Assembly (NCBI RefSeq): GCF_052030685.1
Contig: NZ_JBQAJM010000018.1
Span: forward strand, 1-52,031
Length of the DNA: 52,031 nt
DNA from: Caedibacter sp052030685
GTDB lineage: Bacteria > Pseudomonadota > Gammaproteobacteria > Francisellales > Francisellaceae
Direction of reading: 5' to 3'
A model generated the notes under the pieces. That model ran no database searches and had not been told where the DNA came from. It was given only the letters and a program-made list of their open reading frames with translations. Shown here in pieces: positions 17,284-26,374 of the stretch. Every line of letters begins with the position of its first letter. Position 1 is the first letter of the stretch. The translations under genes and the position numbers were made by a program.

Positions 17284-18660
17284 ATGGCATTTTCATGTTT
17301 TTACAAAACAATCAAAAAAGAAGCAGTAGAATTAATCGTTGTCCCTGTTGATCAATACCAGAGTTGGTTAGAGCAGCAAGCGCAATCAAGGCAAAATACG
17401 CTTAAAGCACAAAGCTTTAAAGCCATCTCTGGTAAGAGTGCTTTATTTTTTAATAGTAATGGTGAGTTATCCGCAGCATTAGTCGTTGTCGATGTTAAAG
17501 ACATGTGGTCAATGGCGAGCTTATGCCAGTCATTGCCGCATGGTGATTATCAGGTTGCCGACCCTTTTGATATTGTCGATTCCGAACTTTTCTATTTGGC
17601 ATTTGGCTTGGGCTGTTATCAGTTCTTAACGTATAAGTCAGATAAAAAGACTAACACCATTAAATTGTATTTACCCAAAAAATTTGCAAAGGTTGAGAAA
17701 ACCTTACGCGCGATTTATCTAGTCCGCGATATGATCAATACACCCGCTGCAGATATGGGTCCTGAAGAGATTGCACGACAAACACAAAAGCTAGCACAAA
17801 CATTCTCGGCTACTTTTTCAGAAATTGTGGGTGATGATCTATTAGCAAAAGGCTATCGCGGTATTCATGCGGTGGGACGTGCCAGTGCCAGAGCACCAAG
17901 ACGCATTCGCCTAGATTGGGGTAATCAAGCGCACCCGCATATCGTGCTTGTTGGTAAGGGTGTGGTTTTTGATACGGGTGGTTTAGATATTAAACCGGCT
18001 AGTGGCATGCTGTTGATGCATAAAGATATGGGCGGATCAGCACAAGTCTTGGGATTAGCACGTTTGATTATGGACACACAGTTGCCAGTGCGCTTAACAG
18101 TGCTTATTTCAGCGGTTGAGAATGCGATTTCAGGGAATGCCTATCGCCCAAGTGATGTGATTAAAATGTATAATGGCACAACCATTGAGGTGACCAATAC
18201 TGATGCTGAAGGGCGGATTGTATTAGCTGATATTTTAACTGAAGCAACGCGTGAGAAACCAAAACTTGTAATCGATTTTGCGACATTAACGGGAGCCGCA
18301 CGCATTGCGGTTGGTACTGAGATTTCAGCGTTTTTTGCCAATGATGAGGATTGGGCACATAAGCTCACGCTTGCGGCAGAGAGGGTACAAGATCCAGTGT
18401 GGCGTATGCCGTTATACGCTTCTTATCGAAAACTCCTTGATAGTCAGGTTGCAGATATTAAAAACTCAGCTTCTGTACCATATGCTGGCAGCATTAGTGC
18501 AGCATTATTTTTACAAAGCTTTATTGAGCATAATACGCCATGGCTTCATTTTGATTTAATGGCATGGAATATCTCGAATATGCCAGGACGAATGATTGGC
18601 GGCGAGGCCATGGGGATTCGTGCAGCATATGAGATGCTTAAAACACACTTAGGGGTATGA
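17284..18660 (+). CDS. M17-family leucyl aminopeptidase (PepA/PepB type)
   Basis: 458 residues: a variable N-terminal domain (about 1-150) and the conserved M17 catalytic domain. Two-metal site motifs are present: VGKGVVFDTGGLDIKP with the catalytic Lys and metal-binding Asp, HKDMGGSAQVLG, and N305-TDAEGR-311 followed by IVLADIL, which carries metal-binding Asp/Glu and the catalytic Arg. The protein is expected to be a cytoplasmic hexamer that removes N-terminal residues from peptides. It is somewhat shorter than E. coli PepA (503) and closer to PepB in size. GAGG precedes the ATG by 5 bases. holC, often next to pepA in gammaproteobacteria, lies instead at 37.5 kb. Confidence 0.88.
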   Translation: MAFSCFYKTIKKEAVELIVVPVDQYQSWLEQQAQSRQNTLKAQSFKAISGKSALFFNSNGELSAALVVVDVKDMWSMASLCQSLPHGDYQVADPFDIVDSELFYLAFGLGCYQFLTYKSDKKTNTIKLYLPKKFAKVEKTLRAIYLVRDMINTPAADMGPEEIARQTQKLAQTFSATFSEIVGDDLLAKGYRGIHAVGRASARAPRRIRLDWGNQAHPHIVLVGKGVVFDTGGLDIKPASGMLLMHKDMGGSAQVLGLARLIMDTQLPVRLTVLISAVENAISGNAYRPSDVIKMYNGTTIEVTNTDAEGRIVLADILTEATREKPKLVIDFATLTGAARIAVGTEISAFFANDEDWAHKLTLAAERVQDPVWRMPLYASYRKLLDSQVADIKNSASVPYAGSISAALFLQSFIEHNTPWLHFDLMAWNISNMPGRMIGGEAMGIRAAYEMLKTHLGV

Positions 18661-18724
18661 CGATCACCAAATCACCTTGATAAAATACCATAGTAATGAA
18701 TCAAGAATAAGTTGCGTTTTAATT

Positions 18725-18782
18725 ACCCCCCCTCACCCGTACAGCCTAAGCTGCACGACCTCTCCCACAAGGGGCGAGGTAC
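18725..18782. repeat. REP-like GC-rich hairpin element
   Basis: After the aminopeptidase stop, a GC-rich block in AT-rich DNA carries two hairpins. A small one is CAGC-CTAA-GCTG (18742-18753). A larger one pairs ACCTCTCCC (18758-18766) with GGGCGAGGT (18772-18780), with one mismatch. The wording (C-tract, CTCTCCCACAAGGGG) resembles dispersed repeats seen between genes in many bacteria. It may act as a transcription end or mRNA stabiliser for the upstream gene; no T-run follows. Confidence 0.5.
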
Positions 18783-18867
18783 TAGCTGATGCAACTTATT
18801 TATACATTGTTACATAGCCTAAAAAGCCGACTATACTTATTGCAGGATAACTCAATGAGGAAAACTT

Positions 18868-19356
18868 ATGGTAGTGACTGCAAATACGATGATTGAAGCA
18901 TTTTATGATCTGATTGATGAAGCGCAAAAAGTCGTCGGCATTGAGCTTGATGTCGAGGTTGAGGCTTTTGTTGTTTATGCACTACTCAGAAATGTAAAAT
19001 ATACTGAGCTTAAAGACATAACTTTTGCACAAAGCCTATTAACTGGCATCTCACATAAAAATACCGATGAGCTTGAAAAAGTACTAGATTGCTCTTTAAT
19101 CTATGCTGGATGGTATCCAAAGCGTGCACAAAAGTTAGGTTTGTCACCATCTTATTTTAGCGATATTGGTAAAACAGCGAGCCTAGAGCTTGCTTATTAT
19201 TATCGAATATTGAAATCCTCTTATCAGAAAACCTATGCTAAAATCTCCGAGGAATTTGATCAACTTGTGATGTTGTTGCAATCATTTTTAAGTCTGCAAG
19301 AAGTTCAAAAAATATACACGCACGGGTTTTTCCCAGTTAATCACAAAAATAGTTAG
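18868..19356 (+). CDS. Conserved-looking cytoplasmic protein of unknown function
   Basis: 162 residues, acidic and largely helical, with no signal peptide or membrane segment. GAGG lies 8 bases before the ATG. Visible features are an N-terminal acidic helical region (FYDLIDEAQKVVGIELDVEVEAFVVYALLRN), a central DCSLIYAGWYPKRAQKLGLSPSYFSDIGKTA segment rich in aromatic and basic residues, and a helical C-terminus. I do not recognise the family. It sits alone between a repeat-containing gap and a TSUP permease gene, so context does not give a role. Coding is supported by length, ribosome site and normal amino-acid make-up. Confidence 0.6.
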   Translation: MVVTANTMIEAFYDLIDEAQKVVGIELDVEVEAFVVYALLRNVKYTELKDITFAQSLLTGISHKNTDELEKVLDCSLIYAGWYPKRAQKLGLSPSYFSDIGKTASLELAYYYRILKSSYQKTYAKISEEFDQLVMLLQSFLSLQEVQKIYTHGFFPVNHKNS

Positions 19357-19410
19357 GAACTCTTTCAAATAACCAGTACATTATAGTTTCTAACGATTGG
19401 TTGGTATGAA

Positions 19411-20175
19411 GTGATTGGTATGGAGCACATCTCGTTTTTATCCGGTGCTTTTGTTTTTGTAATGATTTTTTTTGCAGGCTTTGTTGATTGTATTGCCGGA
19501 GGTGGCGGCATGATCACCATCCCAACATACTTAAGTGTTGGCGTGCCGCCGCATTTGGTGTTGGGTACCAATAAGATGATGATGTCGATGGGCACACTTT
19601 CCGCGGTTATTCGTTTGTTGTGTTCGGTAAAGGTTTATTGGCGTACGATTATCTTAGGCGTTGTACTGGCATTTATCGGCTCTTTACTGGGTGCCAAACT
19701 GATTAGTCATCTGGTGAGTTACCAGCTGATGACAACCTTGTTACTGATTATTATTCCGACGATTTTACTTATTGGCGGGTTTAAAAACTACCGATCGCAA
19801 AGTAACTACACGTTGACGCCAAAGTTCTACCTATATTTGAGTTTGGTGTGTTTTGTTGTCGGTGCCTATGATGGCTTTTTTGGTCCGGGAACCGGAACCT
19901 TTTTGTTCTTGGGGTTTATGTATATTTTGTCGATGTCAGCCAAAGAGTCAGTGACTAATGCCAAAATTGTTAATTTATCGGCGAACTTTGGCGCTTTGAT
20001 GTATTTTTTATGGACGGGCAATATTGACTGGCACATTGTGATGATCGCCTTGCCTGCGGCAATGATGGGGTACTTGTTGGGTGCGCAATTTGTGCTTAAG
20101 GCAAATGTTAAGTGGCTTAAGAAGATTGTTATGTTAGTGCTTTTGGGACTGATGATTAAGTTGTTATTTTTTTAA
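19411..20175 (+). CDS. TSUP family (TauE/SafE/YfcA-like) membrane permease
   Basis: About 254 residues with seven to eight hydrophobic segments. The family's two-fold repeat is visible. The first half has FAGFVDCIAGGGGMITIPTYLSVGVPPHLVLGTNK (G-G-G-G, then T/P and G-T-N-K). The second half has VVGAYDGFFGPGTGTFLFLGF followed by NAKIVNLSANFGAL. These are typical of TauE/SafE anion exporters related to sulfite/sulfoacetate efflux; the real substrate is unknown. The start is uncertain: GTG at 19411 or ATG at 19420, neither with a strong ribosome site. It is probably a single-gene unit. Confidence 0.82.
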   Translation: MIGMEHISFLSGAFVFVMIFFAGFVDCIAGGGGMITIPTYLSVGVPPHLVLGTNKMMMSMGTLSAVIRLLCSVKVYWRTIILGVVLAFIGSLLGAKLISHLVSYQLMTTLLLIIIPTILLIGGFKNYRSQSNYTLTPKFYLYLSLVCFVVGAYDGFFGPGTGTFLFLGFMYILSMSAKESVTNAKIVNLSANFGALMYFLWTGNIDWHIVMIALPAAMMGYLLGAQFVLKANVKWLKKIVMLVLLGLMIKLLFF

Positions 20176-20387
20176 TCCGTATAAACCCAAATATTTTGCT
20201 TCTTAGTGGCTAGACATATTTGTTTGCTATGGTAGTATCTTGCTGTATACATAGCGATAAGTGATCGCATGATTTTGTTACAAAGTAGCGAAGGCTAGAC
20301 TGTGAAAAGGAATCAGTACGACAGGTTTTATATGATTTGATCAATGAAACAAACGTGCTAATAAAAAGATAAAGGAAGGTTGAAACA

Positions 20388-21032
20388 ATGCAAAGTGAAC
20401 TTCAATTATTATCGCAGTTAAGCGATTTAGTCTATTTAGCAAGTGATTTTAAAAAAACGCTTATGCTTAATAATGCGGGTAAAACAACTGATCAAGAGGT
20501 TCTCAAATTTCGTGAGAAAATTCGGGCACAATTATTAGCGATGCAAAATCAGCTGAACACCGACTACAGTGGTAAAATTGCCGAGTTTATCCTTTTCCCG
20601 ATTATTGCGAATGTTGATGAGAAATTTATGTTATTGATTACTGAACGTGAGTTGCCTTGCCATTGGGATACCTTACAAGCTGAATTTTATGGGCGCACTG
20701 ATGGCGGTGAGTTTGTTTTTGATGTGTTGGATGAAGTACTATCAAATAAAATATACCCCAAGATCAGCTATGAAGTGCTTCTTATGGTATTGCAAGATAA
20801 TTTTTTAGGGAAATATTATCAAAACCCAAATCATGCCGAGCGTCACCAGTATATTTCACGCGTCAAATCGATATTAAAGGACTTTAATCAAAATGCGAAT
20901 ATAAACGAAGAAGCTGTTGCCACAACAACTTCACGTCAACAGATGCCCAATAGTCGTAAAGCGCAGAATGTTGTCTGGAGCGTCATTGCGATATGTATTC
21001 TGGTGCCGCTTGGCATTTACTTTTTTGCGTAA
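20388..21032 (+). CDS. DotU/TssL-family type VI secretion membrane protein
   Basis: 214 residues with the TssL/IcmH (DotU) plan: a cytoplasmic helical domain and one C-terminal membrane helix (about 193-213, VVWSVIAICILVPLGIYFFA). The diagnostic region is LPCHWDTLQAEFYGRTDGGEFVFDVLDEVL, corresponding to the 'fhG...GGe.fF..l' core of TssL, followed by EVLLMVLQDNFLGKYY. No peptidoglycan-binding extension is present; the length resembles the short DotU of the Francisella island. TssL normally works with TssM/TssJ in the T6SS membrane complex, but neither is in this window. AAGGAAGG lies 8 bases before the ATG, and the next gene follows by 23 bases. Confidence 0.72.
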   Translation: MQSELQLLSQLSDLVYLASDFKKTLMLNNAGKTTDQEVLKFREKIRAQLLAMQNQLNTDYSGKIAEFILFPIIANVDEKFMLLITERELPCHWDTLQAEFYGRTDGGEFVFDVLDEVLSNKIYPKISYEVLLMVLQDNFLGKYYQNPNHAERHQYISRVKSILKDFNQNANINEEAVATTTSRQQMPNSRKAQNVVWSVIAICILVPLGIYFFA

Positions 21033-21055
21033 CAAGGAAAACAAGGAGGGTAGAT

Positions 21056-22234
21056 ATGCAGTTAGCATTCTTAAGCGAGATTGAAGATATTGTCCAACTT
21101 AAACGCTTAAATCCGATGTTGATGAGTGGCATTGTCCATCAATATCAAGAAGGAAAATATGAAGCGGTTATCGATGCAATTAGCCAATATGTTGAAGAAA
21201 CCAAAAGTATAGATGTCTATATTCTTTTTATGGGGTATGCCGCGGATTTGTTTTTGAGCGCAAAGTCTTTGGCAGATATTAATACAAGTATTAAGTCTTA
21301 CGATCAGCAGCTAAATATACTATCAGGACGCTTATCTCCTTTAGAGCGTTTTGATACTACTTTACTCAGTGGCATTGATATCTTTGTGCAAATGCTAGAT
21401 ATGAAAATAACCGCTGAAATCAAACAGGTTAAAGTCTTTGATGTCGATGCGTTGATTGAGTCTTATGAATTATTATTAGATACCGTGAAAAGCTTAACTT
21501 CAATAGAATTGAAGTTAGACTCACGTAAGTCGATATTAACAACGAATAAAACCATCAAAGAGCTTAAGTTTGCTATTAAGCGGCTGCTTGATAAAGAACA
21601 ACAACAGGAATCGTTAACGACTGACGTTGATCAGGCAAGTGAACCTGTCACAAAACAAGTCCCACCAAAAGAAGCTAAAAATCGCTATATTGATGAGTTT
21701 GCCTCAGTCAAATGGTATAAATTTGTCAAAAAAGTACTGATTTTACAAAGCATGATCAATGCAAAACGCTTTTTCGAGGCCGCAATTGTGTATGAAGATA
21801 TGCAAAAAGAGCTGACACATTTTGATCCAAAAGATTATTTTCCTGGGCTTTTTTTCCCGCTATACAAAAATCTAGCACCTAATGCGCGAACAATTTACAA
21901 GCATATTGAGCAGAACTCTAATTCATTGGAATGGCATATTGCCAAGAAACTCTATCAAAGTGATCCGATGCGTTTTTTACGTGAGTTACCCAATATGGCA
22001 GAGAATAATTATCATGATGAGCAATTTCATCAAGGAGATTATGCCGAACCTATGCAAAATGAAGGGCGTAAGTTGATGGAGGATGTCAGTATGTTATCAG
22101 AAAGTGAAGATATTCGCTTTAAAGAAGACATTGTTGCTGATCAAGAAGAGTCACTCATTGACGAGAATGAAATCGATCATTTGTTGGAGGAAATTGAAGG
22201 CGTTTGGGATCAAGCAGGCCTATCGAAAGAATAA
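21056..22234 (+). CDS. TssA/VasJ-like type VI secretion protein
   Basis: From the ATG at 21056 the product is 392 residues; this start has AAGGAGGG 6 bases upstream, whereas an upstream in-frame ATG at 20993 lies inside the TssL gene. Residues about 210-300 match the pattern of TssA/ImpA C-terminal helical repeats: YIDEFASVKWYKFVKKVLILQSMINAKRFFEAAIVYEDM followed by FDPKDYFPGLFFPLYKNL, where 'DP..YFP.LF..l' is typical of the VasJ branch. The C-terminus is strongly acidic (EESLIDENEIDHLLEEIEG). The N-terminal half is helical and not recognised. Together with TssL it forms a two-gene unit. TssA proteins cap or prime sheath assembly, but no sheath, tube or spike genes are nearby. Confidence 0.55.
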   Translation: MQLAFLSEIEDIVQLKRLNPMLMSGIVHQYQEGKYEAVIDAISQYVEETKSIDVYILFMGYAADLFLSAKSLADINTSIKSYDQQLNILSGRLSPLERFDTTLLSGIDIFVQMLDMKITAEIKQVKVFDVDALIESYELLLDTVKSLTSIELKLDSRKSILTTNKTIKELKFAIKRLLDKEQQQESLTTDVDQASEPVTKQVPPKEAKNRYIDEFASVKWYKFVKKVLILQSMINAKRFFEAAIVYEDMQKELTHFDPKDYFPGLFFPLYKNLAPNARTIYKHIEQNSNSLEWHIAKKLYQSDPMRFLRELPNMAENNYHDEQFHQGDYAEPMQNEGRKLMEDVSMLSESEDIRFKEDIVADQEESLIDENEIDHLLEEIEGVWDQAGLSKE

Positions 22235-22244
22235 AGAAGAAAGC

Positions 22245-23330
22245 TTACCACTCAACAATACTTAAGGTATCGGGGACATCGGCAATTTTAGTTGTAATGG
22301 TTTCTTGATCTAAAAGCCCTGTTTTAGCATCGTGATATTGAATCACTGATGCGCTATTGATCAGGCCATAGCAAATCGCAGTACGCACATTTTCACCAGC
22401 GTATATCGCACCACAAAAGCTTGAACCAAAAGCATCTCCTGCACCTAGTGTGTTGACAACATTATCAATTTTAAGTGCGGGATGAAAGTACATTTTTTTC
22501 TCGGTGGCAACATAAACCCCTTCGCTGCCATCAGTCACGACAACGATGCGTGGTCCAAGATTCAATGCTTTTTGAAAGAAAGCTTTTAGTGAGAAAAAAC
22601 TATCTTGATAAACAGGTTGTGCTTGTAGCAGGTTTTGGTGATGATCCATTGCGGTTTCATCCGTTGGGTTATCTTCGCAGCTTAATAAAGAGCTCATGAG
22701 CTTTTGTGCTTCTTGATAATTCATGATTAAGATATCAATGCCGCTTAAGGCCTCTAAAATAAAGCTACTACCAACTTCAAGTTGGCTATAGCCAGGATTA
22801 ATGGCAACTTTGGTATTACATACTTTGGCGAATTTGACGATTTGCGGCAGCTGCGCGGCAGAGGCTTTGCTAAGCGATGTGACATAGACAAAATCAGCTT
22901 CTTCAATCGCAGCAATCGGTAAGTCTTCGGTTAATAAGTCGCGATTAGCGCCTCGATAAGCAAATATTGTACGATCACCCTTAAGCGATGGCACGACATA
23001 AGAGGTTGCCGTACCATAGTGATCAGAGTAGCGCACAATCGAGGTGTCCACGCCTTGCGATTTTAGCTCTTGCAATAATGACTTACCGATATTATCTTTA
23101 CCTACTTTGCCAAAAAAACGCACGTTAAAGCCAAGTTTTTGCAAGGAAACAGCGGCATTAGTTGCCCCTCCACCACTAAAGCATTTCTGGTCAGTGACTT
23201 CTATTTTGGCGCCTTCCTCAAGTAATAAATAGGATTGCTTGGTGTGCGGTTTTTGGATTTCCATGGTTTCCATTTGCTCATATTCGATAATTGTATCTAA
23301 TGTTGCACCACCGATGGTTAGAGCTTTCAT
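22245..23330 (-). CDS. PfkB-family carbohydrate/nucleoside kinase
   Basis: 361 residues of ribokinase fold. The N-terminal signature is present (SGGGATNAAVSLQKLGFNVRFFGKVGKDNIGK). The C-terminal PfkB signature reads NTLGAGDAFGSSFCGAIYAG, with catalytic base D299 and the anion-hole GAGD. An extra ~20-residue insertion (MEIQKPHTKQSYLLLEEGAK) follows the first strand and may form a lid. Substrate (ribose, adenosine, fructose phosphate or another sugar) cannot be fixed from sequence alone. GGAG lies about 11 bases before the ATG. It converges with the TssA-like gene (10 bases apart) and lies upstream of ppc on the same strand. Confidence 0.82.
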   Translation of the reverse strand: MKALTIGGATLDTIIEYEQMETMEIQKPHTKQSYLLLEEGAKIEVTDQKCFSGGGATNAAVSLQKLGFNVRFFGKVGKDNIGKSLLQELKSQGVDTSIVRYSDHYGTATSYVVPSLKGDRTIFAYRGANRDLLTEDLPIAAIEEADFVYVTSLSKASAAQLPQIVKFAKVCNTKVAINPGYSQLEVGSSFILEALSGIDILIMNYQEAQKLMSSLLSCEDNPTDETAMDHHQNLLQAQPVYQDSFFSLKAFFQKALNLGPRIVVVTDGSEGVYVATEKKMYFHPALKIDNVVNTLGAGDAFGSSFCGAIYAGENVRTAICYGLINSASVIQYHDAKTGLLDQETITTKIADVPDTLSIVEW

Positions 23331-23430
23331 ATGCGGGCTTACTCCAATAAAAAATTAATGATAGATATTGTGCCTTAATTTTTAGCAGGTGTCATGAATG
23401 TAATGGCGTTGAAACGACTTTTAATTGAGA

Positions 23431-26064
23431 CTATCCCGTGTTTTTCATGCCCGCAGCAATGCCGGAAATCGATAGCATCAGTACATCTTGATAGATATCT
23501 TTATCTTCAGCACCTAGGTCACCTTTCGCTAATTTGTGTAGGGTAGATGCCTGTAACAAATTCAAAGGGTCAATATACGGTTTTCGATAGTGGATTGCTG
23601 AGTATTTAGATGAGGCGTGAGCATCATCAGTTAGTGTATTGATCTGCGTATTAACCTTAATCATGGTGTTTAGTTTCGAGCGTAAATCTTGACCATAGCG
23701 TTGTAAATCTAAAGATAGACTGTCATCATAAAATTGAGCAATCTCTGGTGAGGTTTTTAATAGTGTCATATCTAAAAGGTCAATCAAGTTTTTGAAAAAT
23801 GGCCAGTTCTTTAACATCTCTTTGATCAATACGTTATCTGTAGCTAATGCTGAGTGTAAGGCTGATTCCATACCAAGCCAGCTAGGTAAAATCAATCGAG
23901 TTTGCGTCCAAGCAAAAATATAAGGGATCGCTCTTAAGCTCTCTAAGCGTGCTGATGGTTTGCGCTTAGCAGGGCGACTGCCAATGCACAGTTTACCAAG
24001 TGCGCTAGCAGGTGTTGCCTGTGTGAAATATGCCATAAAGGCCTCATCATGCACTACGTGGCGATAGTCTGAGGCTGACTGATCACTCATTTGATTCATT
24101 AATATTTGCCAGTCATCACTTGCTTCCATCGGAGGAGTTAAAGTGGCTTCTAAAACAGAGTTGGTATATAGAATAAAGTTTTCTAAGGCATTTTCTTTGG
24201 AGCCAAATTTTTTATGAATGACCTCACCTTGTTCTGTGACCTTGATCCAGCCATTGACGGTATGCGGTGGTAGTGATAATAGAGCTGATTGAATCGGTCC
24301 GCCACCGCGACCAACCGAGCCACCGCGCCCATGGAAAAAGCATAGTTTGATATCATGCGCTTTGCCTATGTCAAGCATTTGTTGCTGAGCTTTATAAAGT
24401 TGCCAGCTTGCGGCAAGTTTTCCAGCGTCTTTGGCAGAATCTGAGTAGCCAATCATAACTTCTTGATGGCCTTTGGTATGCTCTTTGTACCAGTTAAGTT
24501 GAAATAACTGTGATAGAGTTTGCGCACTGCACTTTAAGTCATTTAATGTTTCAAATAATGGCACAACGGGTAGATGGTCTTTAATGTGGCAGGATTTTTG
24601 CAACAAGAGAACGCTTAAAACATCGGATGGTTGTGATGCCATTGAGATGACATAGGAGCCAAATTGATCACGTGGCAATTTGGCAATGGTTTGGAAGGTA
24701 TCAATTAATTCTTGTTCATCGTCATTAAAGGGGCAATCATCATCAAATAATGGGCGTTTACTTTGTAGCTCGTTGATTAACCAGGTGATTTTTTGTGACT
24801 CATTTAATTGCTGATAATCCCCTAACTCAAGATATTGATAAATGCGTGCAATCACCTCGCTATGACGCGAAGATTCTTGACGAATATCCAGTTTCACGAG
24901 ATGTAAGCCAAAGGTATGAATTTTGCGTATTAAATCCTCAAGGCTGTCTTGCGCAATTGCCGCGGCATTGTTTTGAGTTAAGCTGTCATAGATAAGATAA
25001 AGCGGTTGTAGTATTTCTTCAACACTTTGAATACAGTCGCTGTCTAAACGAAAACGCTTTTTAATAATGCGTTGCTGATACCAGTCAATGGTATAGTTTA
25101 GGCGATTTCGTAATTGCCTTAATAGCACACGATAGGGTTCATGCTCATTGTTTGCCAATGTGCTAAGTTCATAATTGCAGGCATTAATCGACAGCTCTTG
25201 AATCAGGTCGGTGATGTCATTTAAAATTAAGGTCATTGCTCGCCAGCGATAGAGCATAACGACTTGCTCGGTAATATTGGCAGTGACGTACGGATTGCCA
25301 TCGCGATCACCCCCCATCCAGCTGCCAAATTTAAGCGGTGTTTGATTAAGGGTGAGAGGTATCAGACCACTATCTAACAGTGCACAATTAATCCGGCGAA
25401 AATACTGGGGAACACTGTGCCAAAAAGCTTCCTCTACGACAGCGCATCCCCATTTGGCTTCTTCAATGGGTGTTGGTCGCTTGCGGCGAATTTCATCCGT
25501 AAGCCATAAGTTAGTAATAATAACGTGTAATTTTCGATCAATATCAACTTTGTCATACGTCGTCTTGGCTTCTTTACGCCATTTAATCAACTCACTGATT
25601 TGATTATATTTTTGGACATTGGTGCGACGTTTGACTTCCGTGGGATGTGCTGTTAACACCAAAGTGATTGATAATTCTTGGATAATATCTTCAATTTCAG
25701 TAGGCTTTACACCAACGCGGGTGGCGTTAGCAATAATTTCATTTAAGCTATTTGTCGGTGTTTCAATATCGATGCGATGGACGTTTTCAACAATATTAAC
25801 TAGATTAAGAAAGTGGCCAAAGGCACGTGCAACAATAATGCTTTGTTTGGCATCGAGGCTTTCAATATAACGATAAAGACGCTCAAAAGAACTATCTTGA
25901 CTGGTCTGAATATGAATCGCACTTTGGCGGATCTTCTCAACAATTGCCAAGCCAGATTCACCCGTTTGGCATTCTATGACCTTTCCTAAAATATTGCCTA
26001 ATAGCTCAATATCTTCTTTGACTGTTTTCGCATATGGTGCTTTTTTGATCCTTGTTTCCGACAT
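23431..26064 (-). CDS. ppc: Phosphoenolpyruvate carboxylase
   Basis: 877 residues from the ATG at 26064, close to E. coli Ppc (883). AAAGGGGG lies 4 bases upstream; a start at 26094 would add ten residues and has no ribosome site. It makes oxaloacetate from PEP and bicarbonate, refilling the TCA cycle. Diagnostic motifs are LVLTAHPTEVKRRT with the catalytic His, SWMGGDRDGNPYVT, YSDSAKDAGKLAASW, FHGRGGSVGRGGGP with catalytic Arg/Gly residues, GSRPAKRK, and the invariant C-terminal end SGIAAGMKNTG. It diverges from gltB across a 310-base gap, a sensible pairing since Ppc supplies carbon for 2-oxoglutarate and glutamate, and the nearby beta-carbonic anhydrase can supply bicarbonate. Confidence 0.97.
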   Translation of the reverse strand: MSETRIKKAPYAKTVKEDIELLGNILGKVIECQTGESGLAIVEKIRQSAIHIQTSQDSSFERLYRYIESLDAKQSIIVARAFGHFLNLVNIVENVHRIDIETPTNSLNEIIANATRVGVKPTEIEDIIQELSITLVLTAHPTEVKRRTNVQKYNQISELIKWRKEAKTTYDKVDIDRKLHVIITNLWLTDEIRRKRPTPIEEAKWGCAVVEEAFWHSVPQYFRRINCALLDSGLIPLTLNQTPLKFGSWMGGDRDGNPYVTANITEQVVMLYRWRAMTLILNDITDLIQELSINACNYELSTLANNEHEPYRVLLRQLRNRLNYTIDWYQQRIIKKRFRLDSDCIQSVEEILQPLYLIYDSLTQNNAAAIAQDSLEDLIRKIHTFGLHLVKLDIRQESSRHSEVIARIYQYLELGDYQQLNESQKITWLINELQSKRPLFDDDCPFNDDEQELIDTFQTIAKLPRDQFGSYVISMASQPSDVLSVLLLQKSCHIKDHLPVVPLFETLNDLKCSAQTLSQLFQLNWYKEHTKGHQEVMIGYSDSAKDAGKLAASWQLYKAQQQMLDIGKAHDIKLCFFHGRGGSVGRGGGPIQSALLSLPPHTVNGWIKVTEQGEVIHKKFGSKENALENFILYTNSVLEATLTPPMEASDDWQILMNQMSDQSASDYRHVVHDEAFMAYFTQATPASALGKLCIGSRPAKRKPSARLESLRAIPYIFAWTQTRLILPSWLGMESALHSALATDNVLIKEMLKNWPFFKNLIDLLDMTLLKTSPEIAQFYDDSLSLDLQRYGQDLRSKLNTMIKVNTQINTLTDDAHASSKYSAIHYRKPYIDPLNLLQASTLHKLAKGDLGAEDKDIYQDVLMLSISGIAAGMKNTG

Positions 26065-26374
26065 ATGTCCCCCTTTGTATTGCAAAATGCGCATACTTAT
26101 TATTCCTCAATAAATTATTGAAGTAAAATGCAAATTTTAGCAATTATAGACAATGCAATATTTGTTATTTTAAAAATAAAAAACTAATGATATAGTCTTA
26201 AGTAATTCTTTAGATTGTTTTGATATGATGTGAACTGGGCACAGATTGGATGCAGCGTGCGTTTAAAGTCAAAAGGTTAATAAATATCTCAACAGCCTGC
26301 AAATCAAGATAACGGAGCGAGCAAAAGAATATCGAATTATAATGATCTAACGTGTCAGAAGAGGAGGGTGAAGT
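26065..26374. other. Divergent ppc-gltB intergenic region, 310 bases
   Basis: AT-rich control region between two divergent genes. On the plus strand an extended -10 (TGATATGAT) at 26221-26229 is the best candidate for the gltB promoter; the sequence 17 bases upstream (TAATTC) is a poor -35. GGAGG precedes the gltB ATG by about 8 bases. For ppc the minus-strand promoter is not clear. No RNA gene or repeat recognised. Confidence 0.4.
26221..26229 (+). promoter_or_regulatory. Candidate extended -10 for gltBD
   Basis: TGATATGAT fits the extended -10 form (TG-n-TATGAT) and lies about 146 bases before the gltB start, in the only gap where a gltBD promoter could be. The -35 region is weak, so this is a tentative call. 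Confidence 0.35.

Noticed and set aside
20388..21032. Legionella-type IcmH (DotU) of a type IVB system
   Set aside because: The neighbour is TssA-like, and no icm/dot genes are in the window, so T6SS TssL is the better reading.
20993..21055. Upstream ATG start at 20993 for the TssA-like gene
   Set aside because: It lies inside tssL without a ribosome site; the ATG at 21056 has AAGGAGGG at ideal spacing.
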